Shown: positions 33,094 to 42,445 of the stretch, in pieces | How positions within the stretch are numbered: position 1 is the first letter of the stretch | How the letters are laid out: each line of letters opens with the position of its first letter | Assembly: GCF_023656515.1 (NCBI RefSeq) | Contig: NZ_JAMOFV010000006.1 | Span: 2,543,957-2,607,956, forward strand | Length of the DNA: 64,000 nt | Direction of reading: 5' to 3' | Origin: Clostridium swellfunianum | Lineage (GTDB): Bacteria; Bacillota; Clostridia; Clostridiales; Clostridiaceae | Translations under genes and position numbers: made by a program | The notes under the pieces: model-generated | The model's input: the letters and a program-made list of their open reading frames with translations, nothing else | The model's database searches: none | Told to the model about the DNA's origin: nothing

Positions 33094-33912
33094 TCAAGGT
33101 TTTTTTATAGGAATCTGAAGTTCATTTATATACTCCTCTTCAATGTTGGAAAACGCTGAATCTGCAATTACAAGCACTACAGCTTCTCCTGATATTTTAT
33201 AGCCATTATCCCTAATCCATTTTAAAAGCCTTCTGTAAGCTTCCTCACCTTTCTCATATTTACCTTTATAGGCTACAACTGCAAACTCTCCTCCTGGGTA
33301 ATCCTTTAAACTACTCCAGTTGTCATCGCTAAACAAAATAGCAACTGATTTAAAGTAATTGAATCTTTTCTTTTCAAGCTCTTCTATGCCAATAATACAC
33401 CCAATAGTTCCATTAAAAAGACTTAAATCATCCTTAATCAATGAAGAAAGTTCCTTTATGCCATACTCAAAGCCAACTTCATCGCCCCCGCCTTCAAAAT
33501 CAAGATAAGCTATTTTCCTTAAAGGAATATTCTTAATCCTGCATTTGTAGAAGCTTTCCCCTCTGCTGTATTCAGCTATAAGACTCAATTTGTTTTCAAT
33601 ACTATCATACTGCTTCTTTAAAAGTTCAATTTCTTTTAATATCATAATTTTATTTTGCTCAAGTGTTTGTATCATGGACGTTAGATTCCTCTGATTAAAA
33701 TACTTTCTAACATCCTTCAAAGGTACTCCAAGCTTTTTTAAAAACAAAATAGAATCGAGATGAGCGAACTGCTCAATGCCATAATATCTGTAATTATTTT
33801 CTTCATCTATGTAACCAGGTTTAAATAAATCTATCTTATCATAATATCTTAGGGTTTGAGCTGAGATATTATGAAGCTTAGCCATTTCTCCTATCAATAT
33901 TCTAGGTTTCAT
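33094..33912 (-). CDS. MerR-family transcriptional regulator with GyrI-like effector domain
   Basis: About 272 aa. The winged helix-turn-helix is at 1-70: ILIGEMAKLHNISAQTLRYY, DKIDLFKPGYIDEENNYRYY. A coiled-coil dimer helix (about 75-120) is followed by a ligand-binding part. The latter (PLRKIAYLDFEGGG onward, with VAYKGKYEKGEEAYRRLLKW) resembles the GyrI-like fold of BmrR-type multidrug sensors. The first ATG at 33927 overlaps GGAAGTGAT, and the ATG at 33912 is better placed. With a MATE pump downstream, a drug-inducible efflux switch is likely. Confidence 0.88.
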   Translation of the reverse strand: MKPRILIGEMAKLHNISAQTLRYYDKIDLFKPGYIDEENNYRYYGIEQFAHLDSILFLKKLGVPLKDVRKYFNQRNLTSMIQTLEQNKIMILKEIELLKKQYDSIENKLSLIAEYSRGESFYKCRIKNIPLRKIAYLDFEGGGDEVGFEYGIKELSSLIKDDLSLFNGTIGCIIGIEELEKKRFNYFKSVAILFSDDNWSSLKDYPGGEFAVVAYKGKYEKGEEAYRRLLKWIRDNGYKISGEAVVLVIADSAFSNIEEEYINELQIPIKKP

Positions 33913-34064
33913 ATAATCACTTCCCATTTCAAAGCTTGCTTCTTAAATTTATATATTTACATATTTATATAATATATTTTATCATATCGAATAAAATTTA
34001 AGCTTACATATATTTATCTAAAAATAAAATAATATAAACATAAAAGTATAAGGAGGCACTTATT

Positions 34065-34310
34065 GTGGGAATAATGGAAAATTGGTATGACTGGAAAAAA
34101 ACTCTTGGAAAAGCAGTAGATCTCGGCGAAACTGTTGGAATGTCGGATGAAACAATAACTAATATGGCAGAAAAGGTTGGGACTTATCTTTCAAATCATG
34201 TTCATCCACATAATGATGAAGAAAAGCTTTTAAAGGAAATGTGGGATGCATCAGATGAAAACGACAGAAAAGTTTTAGCCAAGATTATTGCAAAAATTGC
34301 TGATAAATAA
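34065..34310 (+). CDS. DUF3243 family protein
   Basis: An 81-aa helical protein with WYDWKKTLGKAVDLGETVGM and the NHVHPHNDEEKLLKEMWD block, both typical of the DUF3243 family (YmfJ-like) of Bacillus and Clostridium. GTG at 34065 lies eight bases after AAGGAGG, so the start is firm. No metal site beyond the two His-containing turns, and the function is unknown. It is transcribed alone, between the divergent MerR gene and a convergent gene. Confidence 0.85.
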   Translation: MGIMENWYDWKKTLGKAVDLGETVGMSDETITNMAEKVGTYLSNHVHPHNDEEKLLKEMWDASDENDRKVLAKIIAKIADK

Positions 34311-34366
34311 AAATTAAAGGAGCTACCTAAGAGTAGTTCCTTATCCAGTAACTATTTAATTTATTC

Positions 34367-34753
34367 TTATCTTTCTCTTGTAAATCCCTTATATCTAGTG
34401 CCTTGAAATGTAAGCTTGCCTGTATCTCCTTCTACAAGCATTCCATACTCTTGACCAGTTACAGCAAGTTCCATTCTATCTCCGCTCTCAACTTCAAAGG
34501 TTACATAATAAAATGTTGAACTTGAATGATGATGTGTACCATTATCGTTATGAACATGGCTTGATACGCTTGTTCTTTTAGAAACAACTTTTGCCCATAC
34601 TGTCAAAACAGGCTGTGCATTATTATGACTCCAAGTCCTTATACCATTAAAAATAACAAAAACAAAACCTCCAACTACCATAAGAAATATTATAACCATA
34701 AAAATAGGACCAAAAGAAAACATGAAGGTGTCAAAAGCATTAAAAGGGCTCAT
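34367..34753 (-). CDS. DUF2500 family membrane protein
   Basis: A 128-aa protein with one membrane helix (PIFMVIIFLMVVGGFVFVIF) near the N-terminus and a beta-rich outer domain: LTVWAKVVSKRTSV then a His-rich loop (SHVHNDNGTHHHSSS) and YYVTFEVESGDRMELAVTG. This matches DUF2500. The His-rich loop may bind a metal, though this is not established. A longer frame to 34792 lacks a ribosome binding site. ATG 34753 has AAAGGAAGG upstream. Monocistronic. Confidence 0.85.
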   Translation of the reverse strand: MSPFNAFDTFMFSFGPIFMVIIFLMVVGGFVFVIFNGIRTWSHNNAQPVLTVWAKVVSKRTSVSSHVHNDNGTHHHSSSTFYYVTFEVESGDRMELAVTGQEYGMLVEGDTGKLTFQGTRYKGFTRER

Positions 34754-34864
34754 AAAATTGTCCTTCCTTTCATCTATAATTCTTAATTCCAATATATTCT
34801 ATAACCGTTCTATAATTCCTTTTAATAAAGAAAAAAAGTATATATTAAGTCTGATAAATATAAT

Positions 34865-36520
34865 TTATAACTGAATTCTCTCTAGCTCTTCTCTAGCTTT
34901 ATTTTTGATATTTGGATATTCTTTCATAATCTTTTGAACTATAGCCCTTTTTAAATTATCTGAAGCTAAACTATCACCTATTATAAGCTCCAAACACCCC
35001 TCATAAGGCGTACCATTCTTTATAGCCCCAATAAATTTCCTTATCTCAGTTTCCTGTTTCAAAACATACTTGCTATTCCTGTACCAGGTTGCTCTTTCAG
35101 CCATTTTTGCAGCTTTATCAATATCAGTCAGCAGTAATAGCTGTGCCATATTCATATAGCTTTCATAGCTGCCGTTTGAAATACTGAGTTCCTTTTCATA
35201 AGCTTTTAGAGCTCCATCAAAATCGTTTAAATTCTGCAACACAAAAGCTAGCCTTTTCCAAGCAGTACTATTTTCAGGTTCCTTGTGGAGAATATCATTA
35301 AGAACAAGTCTAGCTTTTTCATAATCTCCTACACCTGAGTATAAAGTGCTTAAATCAAATAGCGGTTCCACCTTAAATGGATTTATATTTATATATTCTT
35401 CAAGGCAGCTGATTTTGTCCTTGCTAATGTCCTTAGGGTAGCTTAAAGGAATCATACTGTAATACCTGCTCCAACCATTTTTCATGTCTTCTTTAAGTTC
35501 TATTTGATAATCTTGAATATTTAAGCCAATAATTTTTTCGAAGGCAACTTCAAAAGCCAGTTCTTTTGTACTTAAAAGCAGTTCTTCCACTATTCCTTCC
35601 CCTCTAGAAAGGATAAGCTGGCTTACAGCATAGTGAGCTTGAACATAAACCTCTCCCTTGGTTTTATTTGACTGACTCATCCATTCTTTGGGATCCATTA
35701 ACTGATTAAAAGGCATTATTGTTTTAGGCTGATAGATTTGACTTGCCCCCTCCAGTCCTATATAGGATGCAAGACCTTCATTAATCCAAGCTGGGACTCT
35801 ATCAAATGTAATCCCTTTTGCCTCTATAAATTCCTTAAGCTTGTAATGACAATATTCATGCATGAACGTATCTTTAAAATCAGTGCTTTTTATATCTAGC
35901 GATAATATATCCTCATAACAATCTTTTACTAATATATTAATTCTATTTTCTGCTCTTATATAAAAACCTTGAGAATTAACTAAATTAGGCTCTAGTTTTC
36001 TAAAAACGTTTTCATCGTAATCAAGATATATAGTTAATGGGTTGCCTGTAGTATCTGATAAAATTTTAGATGTATCTTCCTCCGCCTGAATTAAATATAT
36101 CTTTATAAGCTTTAATGCAGGTTCCAGACTTGGATGATAATAAACTGTAATATTCTTATAATTGAAGGTCTTAAATATGCTTTTATACTTATCTGTCATT
36201 TTCTGAGCAGTCATTCGCTCTTTAGCAGCATCAAAGACCGTTACTGCTTTAGGGTTTTCTTTTAATATTTGAAGGTTCTTGTATTGAATGAAGTATATGC
36301 ATGATATCAATACACCGCCGATAATTAATAAGTTATATTTCTCCTTCTTTTCCTTTATAAAAATAATCAATCCAAAGACAATACATCCTATTCCAATAAT
36401 CATACTGATAATACCAAAAACCAAATTTCCTAGTTTACTTAAAAGCATTGATACCAAAAAAATCGCTGATATCAATATTGGATAGACAATTACGAATAGC
36501 ATCGGTCTAAGAACCTTCAT
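34865..36520 (-). CDS. Membrane-anchored gluzincin peptidase with TPR-like repeats
   Basis: About 551 aa. Two or three N-terminal membrane helices (5-60 and 68-80) precede a long extracellular part. A zinc-peptidase motif HEYCH (His221, Glu222, His225) with the downstream WINEGLASY (Glu248) is the gluzincin layout (HExxH plus Glu about 23 residues later, peptidase MA-like). A series of helical repeats follows (FKVEPLFDLSTLYSGVGDYE, NSTAWKRLAFVLQNLNDFD), TPR-like, about 370-470. The start ATG 36520 follows GGAGGAAG. A related peptidase-MA domain is found in Bacillus and Clostridium proteins of unknown substrate. No adjacent partner gene points to a substrate. Confidence 0.78.
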   Translation of the reverse strand: MKVLRPMLFVIVYPILISAIFLVSMLLSKLGNLVFGIISMIIGIGCIVFGLIIFIKEKKEKYNLLIIGGVLISCIYFIQYKNLQILKENPKAVTVFDAAKERMTAQKMTDKYKSIFKTFNYKNITVYYHPSLEPALKLIKIYLIQAEEDTSKILSDTTGNPLTIYLDYDENVFRKLEPNLVNSQGFYIRAENRINILVKDCYEDILSLDIKSTDFKDTFMHEYCHYKLKEFIEAKGITFDRVPAWINEGLASYIGLEGASQIYQPKTIMPFNQLMDPKEWMSQSNKTKGEVYVQAHYAVSQLILSRGEGIVEELLLSTKELAFEVAFEKIIGLNIQDYQIELKEDMKNGWSRYYSMIPLSYPKDISKDKISCLEEYININPFKVEPLFDLSTLYSGVGDYEKARLVLNDILHKEPENSTAWKRLAFVLQNLNDFDGALKAYEKELSISNGSYESYMNMAQLLLLTDIDKAAKMAERATWYRNSKYVLKQETEIRKFIGAIKNGTPYEGCLELIIGDSLASDNLKRAIVQKIMKEYPNIKNKAREELERIQL

Positions 36521-36635
36521 TTTCTTCCTCCAGCACACCCTTTTAATTAGTTTTATTTTTAGTTGGAGAAAGATAGACTATTGGCAGGCTTAAATTTCAC
36601 AAATTCTTTACAATATTGCATTTAATCATAAAAAA

Positions 36636-36655
36636 GAAGCAGCAGCTGCTGCTTC
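36636..36655 (-). terminator. Terminator of the YidC-like gene
   Basis: A 20-bp perfect palindrome GAAGCAGCAGCTGCTGCTTC, followed by T residues on the minus strand. Confidence 0.75.
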
Positions 36656-36679
36656 TATATTACACTTACCTACAGCTCT

Positions 36680-37327
36680 TTAGTTAAAAGCTGCAGCTCT
36701 TCTCTTTATATATAGCCTGAAAAACAATTCTTCCATGAATGAAAATATACTTGTAGTTATAAGGTATAATCCTAAAGCAACTGGTGTTTTTAGTGTTATT
36801 AATACACTCATAGCTGCTGTTATTATAATATTAGTTCTACTTATCTTTGCTTGCGCTGATACCCTTAAAAAAGGCACATAAGCCAACATATTTGGACTAA
36901 GCATTGAAAGTACATATATAGCTGGTACTATAAAATAACTATCTGCCATTTTAACACTAGCCACCCATGGCAAAAGTATAGTACCTGCCTGTATTGGCAT
37001 TCTTAAAATCACATTATATAATGTAAAAATTATTGGCAGCTGCAAGATTGTAGTAAAGCATCCAAGCATACCTTTTGCATTTTCCTTGTAGTACTTTTGA
37101 GTTTCAAGTTCTAGTTTTTGTTTATTGTTTTTGTATTTTTTCTTAATCTCTTCTAACCCCTTAGAAATCTCTTGTTGTTCCTGCATACCTAGTTTCTGTT
37201 TTATAGATAACGGAATTAAAAGAAGTCTTACTGCTATAGTTAGAAGTATTATTGATATTCCTATATCCCCTGTTATATTAAAAAAGTAGTTAAGTGCTGA
37301 ACTTAATACATTTGAAATGATGTTCAT
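36680..37327 (-). CDS. YidC/Oxa1/Alb3-family insertase (short paralogue)
   Basis: A 215-aa membrane insertase. The helix-1 region LNYFFNITGDIGISIILLTI, the conserved AVRLLLIPLSIKQ with the essential-type Arg, a long charged cytoplasmic loop (QEQQEISKGLEEIKKKYKNN), and the KGMLGCFTTILQLPIIFTLY helices fit the family core of about 200 residues. There is no N-terminal lipoprotein signal. The usual chromosomal yidC sits beside rnpA and rpmH, which are absent here, so this is probably a second copy, perhaps specialised. A small membrane protein is encoded just upstream. Good start (ATG 37327, GGAGAG). Confidence 0.9.
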   Translation of the reverse strand: MNIISNVLSSALNYFFNITGDIGISIILLTIAVRLLLIPLSIKQKLGMQEQQEISKGLEEIKKKYKNNKQKLELETQKYYKENAKGMLGCFTTILQLPIIFTLYNVILRMPIQAGTILLPWVASVKMADSYFIVPAIYVLSMLSPNMLAYVPFLRVSAQAKISRTNIIITAAMSVLITLKTPVALGLYLITTSIFSFMEELFFRLYIKRRAAAFN

Positions 37328-37373
37328 TCTATCTCTCCTTACTATTAAAATAATTCAATCAACATCATTTCCA

Positions 37374-37601
37374 TTAAAAATGCACACAATACCGCCAAAT
37401 ATCATATTTTTCAAAGCATACATACTGTTTTTTAACTAGGGTTCTTGAATAATCTAAAGCACAGGTATATATGCCTTTTAATTGTCTGCATTGATATTTT
37501 ACTATATTAGTTTTAGCAATATTTATAGCAGTATAAAGTATTCCAGCGAAGAATACTACCAAAATCATCACATGAAGCATACTTAGACTATCAAATTTCA
37601 T
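37374..37601 (-). CDS. Small membrane protein next to the YidC paralogue, 75 aa
   Basis: One hydrophobic helix (MLHVMILVVFFAGILYTAI, about residues 7-25) and a Cys-containing basic C-terminus (QCRQLKGIYTCALDYS, then KKQYVCFEKYDIWRYC). The first frame start at 37616 lacks a ribosome binding site. ATG 37601 has GAGGGTAAG. It lies 46 bp upstream of the YidC gene on the same strand and is probably cotranscribed. I do not recognise the family. A role as a client or partner of the insertase is possible only by position. Confidence 0.6.
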   Translation of the reverse strand: MKFDSLSMLHVMILVVFFAGILYTAINIAKTNIVKYQCRQLKGIYTCALDYSRTLVKKQYVCFEKYDIWRYCVHF

Positions 37602-37693
37602 AATTCTTACCCTCAATATAGTGATATGTTTTACCTAATTAAGAGTTATCATATAACTCTTAATAAATTGTATCACTGATTCATGCAAAAGTA

Positions 37694-37770
37694 AAGAGCA
37701 CTCCATCAGAAAAGCAGCAACACCATAGGGCATTAATTTGTCCTGGCTTCTCTGATAAAGTACTCTAATA
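37694..37770 (-). terminator. Large imperfect stem-loop after the FtsX-type gene
   Basis: AGAGCACT...TCAGAAAAGC and GCTTCTCTGA...AGTACTCT pair with several mismatches across a long loop. This is a possible terminator for the ABC transporter operon. Confidence 0.5.
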
Positions 37771-40416
37771 CTATTCTTCCATTCTTATATGGTCAATTAT
37801 ACTACCTTTATTAATCTTTTTTAAGGGAATTATTCCCGATATTAAAGCTATTAGAATTGATCCTATCATTGCAGTTATTATATGCTTAATAGGAAGAAAA
37901 AACTCAAATTCTCTTACATTCATCATAAATCTAAATAATATGTAGGATAAGCCTGTTCCTACTATTCCTCCATACAGTGCTGCTATTGCCCCATAGAAAA
38001 TTGCTTCAAGACATACCATTTTTTCTATAGCCGTCTTTGCCATACCAACAGCCTTAAGCATTGAAAGCTCCCTTGTTCTTAGAATTAAGTTTGTACTAAT
38101 GGTGTTTATTATGTTTAGGCAGCCAATCAAAGTTATTACCCCTATAAAGCCATAGAGAAATATACTTATAGTAATCCAGTTTTCTCTTTCTTCTCTAGCT
38201 CTCTCAACCATATCACTGTAGCCGTATCTATAATCCTTCTGTTTTAAATTGTCTAAATAATTTATTACGCTCTGCTTATCTGTATTTTGTTTAAGTGTAA
38301 GTAAAAGCGTACTATTATTTCCAATTCCCGTGATAGCTTTAAAGACTTCTTCTGTAGTTATTAGAATAACACCGCCATTTGGATTATAATCATCGCCAAA
38401 AAGCCCTTTTTCTGCAATAGCCATAACCTTTACTTCATTATATTTTATATCCTTTTCCTGTCTTTTTGATAATAATTCATGATCTAATGAAAGCTTTATC
38501 TTGTCTCCAACCTTAGAATTTATAACATCAAGCATCATTCCCTTATCGAATTCGCCAGTTCTTATATTTCCTGTCTTTATAAGTATAACTCCATTTTCCT
38601 TGTTTAAAGCATCCTTATCTATGCTGCCTTCCTTAAGGTACTTTTTAACTTCTTTTAGTCCCTCATCTCCATAACATATTAAACTATTATTAAGCAGCCC
38701 AACCTCATCACCTATTGGATAAGGCTTACTTCCCCAGTTATTTTCGTTCAACTTAGGATTAACACTTTCCTTTGGCATTACTAAGATTGGATTTTGATTC
38801 ATTTGCTTAAACACTTTATCTACCTCAGGCAAATTTTTTAGTTCTGTATAAACAGCCTCTTCAATACCTTCATCTTTTCTTGAGGACTTATAAACTCTAA
38901 AGTCTGGATTTTTACTGTCTTGTATAACATTCATATTGAATATAAAATCAACAAAGCTTCCAAAAACAATGTAAAGTACAATGCTTATAACCATTGAGAA
39001 AATTGTTATCCTAAATCTTTTTTTATTTCTTCTTAAATTCTTGTAAGCAAGCTGACCTTCTGCTCCAAACAGGACTCCCGCAAGCCTTGATTTTTTAATT
39101 TTTTTAAAATTTTCCTTCTTAAAGCTTCCTGTATTTCTCACAGCTTCCAGAGCTGATACACGTCCAGCTTGTCTTGCTGGTCCAAAAGCTGAAAGATATA
39201 CCGTAACAATTCCAAGCAAGGCTCCAAGAATAAATACTTGGGGTGAGACTACTATTTGCATATCTTCAAAAAAATTATACTTAAATCGTCCTATTATGCT
39301 AATTACACCCTTCATAGCAAATATGCCGCTAAAAAGCCCAAGTGGTATTCCAATAAGACTTAATATTCCTGCTTCTTTTAGCACAATATTTCTTATTTGG
39401 TTTGGAGAAGCGCCAGTACATCTTAGTACCCCAAACTGTGATACCCTCTCAAGTACTGATATATGAAAAGCATTATATATTACAGCAACAGTGCTTATTA
39501 CAATTAGAGCAATTACAAACATTAAAGTTAGTAGAGCACCTTCATTAGCAGTTGGACTTAAGCTTTGAGCATACAGTTTTAATAGCTCTTGATTTGTTTG
39601 TATATTATACTTCGCTATTCCCTTGCCTTCATTATTCGTTACTAATAATCCTGACCCTTTAGCAATGTTTTCAAGCTTTTCATAAGCACCCTTTGTAGAT
39701 TTAAGCTTAATATAAACATTGTAGTTTCCCTTGTCCTTTAAAAATCCACTATCCATATAGGTAGCTCCATAAAAGGTACTGCCATGTCCATACATACTTC
39801 TAGAATTTGTTATACCTACAATACTAAATTCCCTCTCATCAATTTTTTCAAATATCTCATTGCTGCTCCAGGAGTTTTCCGGCATAATTTTACCGCTGCC
39901 CCCATCCTTTCTTATTCCTAACTCAAGCTTTATTTTATCCCCGATCTTAGGTGTATTTTCAAAGCCAATTAATGAACTTCTGTCTAATACTAATTCATTT
40001 GCAGCTTTGGGTAGCCTTCCTTCAATAGCGCTTATTCCACGAGACTTGAAAGCATCATCATCATAGCCGCTTATAGTCAAATAGTTATAAGGCATTTTTT
40101 CAGGGTTAGTTTTTCTATCCTGCTCCGTAGCTTTATATATTAAAGCAGTACCCACGCTTTCTGCTACGCCATATTCTTTCACTTCTACGTTATTTCCAAT
40201 TTTATAAACCTTGTCTCCAGATATATTTACAAAGCGAGCATGGTAGTCTCCATTATTTTTTATTGCATCCCTAATCATTTTATCTCTAAGACTTACCATC
40301 ATAGTGAAGATAGAAGTCAAAAGAGCTACAGACAACACTATTCCAACTACAGTCAATATACTTCTCTTTTTCTGTAGCTTTAAATATCTATATGTAATCT
40401 CACTGTAGCTTTTCAT
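37771..40416 (-). CDS. ABC transporter permease, FtsX/MacB type
   Basis: An 881-aa permease with two FtsX-like blocks. The N-terminal part has a helix (QKKRSILTVVGIVLSVALLT), an extracellular domain of about 220 residues, and three helices near 300-410. The second half repeats this (NKKRFRITIFSMVISIVLYI, an extracellular part, a last three-helix block ending near ALISGIIPLKKINKG). Such proteins couple with an MacB-like ATPase to export or to sense antimicrobial peptides. The gene starts with ATG 40416 overlapping the ATPase stop by four bases (ATGA), so the pair is coupled. A two-component system lies upstream. Confidence 0.9.
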   Translation of the reverse strand: MKSYSEITYRYLKLQKKRSILTVVGIVLSVALLTSIFTMMVSLRDKMIRDAIKNNGDYHARFVNISGDKVYKIGNNVEVKEYGVAESVGTALIYKATEQDRKTNPEKMPYNYLTISGYDDDAFKSRGISAIEGRLPKAANELVLDRSSLIGFENTPKIGDKIKLELGIRKDGGSGKIMPENSWSSNEIFEKIDEREFSIVGITNSRSMYGHGSTFYGATYMDSGFLKDKGNYNVYIKLKSTKGAYEKLENIAKGSGLLVTNNEGKGIAKYNIQTNQELLKLYAQSLSPTANEGALLTLMFVIALIVISTVAVIYNAFHISVLERVSQFGVLRCTGASPNQIRNIVLKEAGILSLIGIPLGLFSGIFAMKGVISIIGRFKYNFFEDMQIVVSPQVFILGALLGIVTVYLSAFGPARQAGRVSALEAVRNTGSFKKENFKKIKKSRLAGVLFGAEGQLAYKNLRRNKKRFRITIFSMVISIVLYIVFGSFVDFIFNMNVIQDSKNPDFRVYKSSRKDEGIEEAVYTELKNLPEVDKVFKQMNQNPILVMPKESVNPKLNENNWGSKPYPIGDEVGLLNNSLICYGDEGLKEVKKYLKEGSIDKDALNKENGVILIKTGNIRTGEFDKGMMLDVINSKVGDKIKLSLDHELLSKRQEKDIKYNEVKVMAIAEKGLFGDDYNPNGGVILITTEEVFKAITGIGNNSTLLLTLKQNTDKQSVINYLDNLKQKDYRYGYSDMVERAREERENWITISIFLYGFIGVITLIGCLNIINTISTNLILRTRELSMLKAVGMAKTAIEKMVCLEAIFYGAIAALYGGIVGTGLSYILFRFMMNVREFEFFLPIKHIITAMIGSILIALISGIIPLKKINKGSIIDHIRMEE

Positions 40417-41096
40417 GCTCTCATCACCTCATCCTTACTAACCCTTCCATCTTCGAGGCTTATTATCCTATCTGCCTGTGTAGCAATATTCAAATCATGA
40501 GTAATTACAATAAGGGTTTGGTGATATTTTTTAACTGAAAGCCTCAAAAGTTCTATTATTTCCTTGCTATTTTTGCTGTCCAGGTTTCCTGTAGGCTCGT
40601 CAGCCAAAATTATAGAGGGCTTGTAAGCAAGGGCTCTCCCTATAGAAACTCTTTGCTGCTGCCCTCCTGAAAGCTCTGAGGGAAGATGATGTCTTCTATC
40701 TTTAAGCCCTAAAATATTAATCAAATCCTCTAAGTACTCCTTATCAACCTTCTTATTGTCTAAAAGCAGAGGAAGTGTTATATTTTCTTCTGCAGTCAAA
40801 ACAGGAATTAGGTTATAAAACTGAAATACAAACCCAACTTTTCTCCTCCTAAATACAGCTAACTGTTTTTCATTTAATGTATAAATATCCTCACCATCTA
40901 TAATTGCCTTACCATTTGATGGCTTATCCACCCCGCCTAATAAATGCAGCAAAGTGCTTTTTCCTGAGCCGCTAGCCCCTACTACTGCTACAAACTCCCC
41001 TTGATTTATTGATATATTAACTTCCTTAAGCGCTTCAACTTTAGTATCGCCTGAGCCATAGCTTTTACATAAGTCTATTGTTTTTAAAATCTCCAT
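40413..41096 (-). CDS. ABC transporter ATP-binding protein, MacB-like
   Basis: A 227-aa ATPase with Walker A GASGSGKST (40-48), a Q-loop (FVFQFYN), signature LSGGQQQR (142-149), Walker B ILADEP (163-168) and the switch His (ITHDLN). This is the LolD/MacB-type ATPase subfamily. Its stop codon overlaps the permease start (ATGA at 40413-40416). Upstream are a sensor kinase and response regulator on the same strand, a common clostridial antimicrobial-peptide sensing and detoxification module. The ATG at 41096 has GGGGAGG nearby (AGGTTTAT leader). Confidence 0.95.
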   Translation of the reverse strand: MEILKTIDLCKSYGSGDTKVEALKEVNISINQGEFVAVVGASGSGKSTLLHLLGGVDKPSNGKAIIDGEDIYTLNEKQLAVFRRRKVGFVFQFYNLIPVLTAEENITLPLLLDNKKVDKEYLEDLINILGLKDRRHHLPSELSGGQQQRVSIGRALAYKPSIILADEPTGNLDSKNSKEIIELLRLSVKKYHQTLIVITHDLNIATQADRIISLEDGRVSKDEVMRA

Positions 41097-41191
41097 ATAT
41101 AAACCTCCCCATAGTCTTTCTAATTACAATATTTAGTTTAATCCTTCAACCTTACAGAGAGGTGAATTTTTATCTTACAATTTAGTAAGGT

Positions 41192-42445
41192 TTATATGAC
41201 TCCCTTTAAAAAGGTGATAACAAACCTAGTCCCTTTCATCTTTTCACTGTAGACAGAAATGCTTCCATTTTGTGCTTCTACAATAAGCTTTGATAGAGCG
41301 AGTCCTATACCAATACTTTCAGTCTTAACCGTGCTGCTGCCCTTATAAAATCTTTCAAATATGTGGGGCAAATCCTTTTTATCTATACCTTCTCCATCAT
41401 CTTGTATAATAATGCTGCTAAAGAGCGGTGTTTCGGAAAGCTCAACAGTTATTTCTCCGCCTTTCTCTGTATGCTCTATAGAGTTCTTTGCTATATTTAT
41501 CAAGGCTTCTGCAGTCCATTCCTCATCTCCATTAAACCTAACATCTTCAGTACTTCCTTTTACTATAAACCTTTGCTCCTTAGCCTCTGCCTTACTCCCA
41601 AGAACATTTATCATTTTGTTAACTGAATTCATAAGAGGGATATTTTCTTTTTTAAATTCAATTGCTCCTGCTTCAAGTCGGGCTACTTTCAAAAGATTTA
41701 ATATAAGCCACTCCATTCTATTAAGCTGAGACCTGCTCTTTTCTAAAAAATCCTCTCTAAGCTGTTCTCCCATATTTATATCTTCAAGCATTAAATCATT
41801 AAACATTACAAGAGAAGTAAGAGGTGTTTTTAATTGATGTGAAATATCAGAAATAATGTTTTTAAGAAATATCTTATCTTCCTTAAGTCTTTCAAGACTT
41901 AGTTTCAGCCTGTTTGCCATCAGATTAAAATTATGGCCAAGTATTCCGAAATCGCCTTCCCTATCATCAGGCAAGGCTACAGAAAAATCACCTTCAATAA
42001 CCCTTTCAGCAGCCATAGAAATTTTTCTAACCTTGCCAAATGCCTTGCTATATTCCTTTAGAATTAATATAAGTAATGGAATTAAAAACAAAAATATCGT
42101 CCCTGAAGCTTTTAACCTAAAACTATTATAAAAAGCTTCCAGGCTTGGCTCCGACGCATTAGACATAAGCTCCGTATAACCATACTGTTTCAAAACAATT
42201 CTACCAGCTTCTATTTCCTGGTGAGTTGCTTTTCCTGTTACAATTCCAATAATCTCCCGTTCAAGCTCAGGGTGCTTCATGAGAATGCTGCCAACTAAGG
42301 CTTCATTTTGATTCACAATACTTCTCTTAAGCTGTGATGTTTCATAGCTTGAAAAGACAAATATTATAAGCACAAAAAATATATGTAATACAAGTAGCTT
42401 AATTAGTATACTCTTAACCTCAGGATTTTTAAGAAGTGAATTCAT
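41192..42445 (-). CDS. Sensor histidine kinase of the ABC-linked two-component system
   Basis: A 417-aa kinase with two membrane helices (about 15-35 and 115-135) enclosing a short extracellular loop of about 80 residues. A HAMP linker (SKAFGKVRKISMAAERVIEG) follows, then the H box SDISHQLKTPLTS (His203), and an ATPase domain with NIAKNSIEHT, DDGEGIDKKDLPHIFERFYK and GIGLALSKLIVEAQNGSI. The start is ATG 42445, eight bases after GGAAGG. The alternative GTG nine bases upstream overlaps the site. The gene overlaps the response-regulator stop. The short sensor loop suggests sensing through the ABC permease, as in BceS-like systems, but that is inferred. Confidence 0.94.
   Translation of the reverse strand: MNSLLKNPEVKSILIKLLVLHIFFVLIIFVFSSYETSQLKRSIVNQNEALVGSILMKHPELEREIIGIVTGKATHQEIEAGRIVLKQYGYTELMSNASEPSLEAFYNSFRLKASGTIFLFLIPLLILILKEYSKAFGKVRKISMAAERVIEGDFSVALPDDREGDFGILGHNFNLMANRLKLSLERLKEDKIFLKNIISDISHQLKTPLTSLVMFNDLMLEDINMGEQLREDFLEKSRSQLNRMEWLILNLLKVARLEAGAIEFKKENIPLMNSVNKMINVLGSKAEAKEQRFIVKGSTEDVRFNGDEEWTAEALINIAKNSIEHTEKGGEITVELSETPLFSSIIIQDDGEGIDKKDLPHIFERFYKGSSTVKTESIGIGLALSKLIVEAQNGSISVYSEKMKGTRFVITFLKGVI

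Noticed and set aside
37694-37770. Possible MITE-like element
   Set aside because: The imperfect stem-loop is single in the window and has no terminal target duplication. Terminator is the simpler reading.
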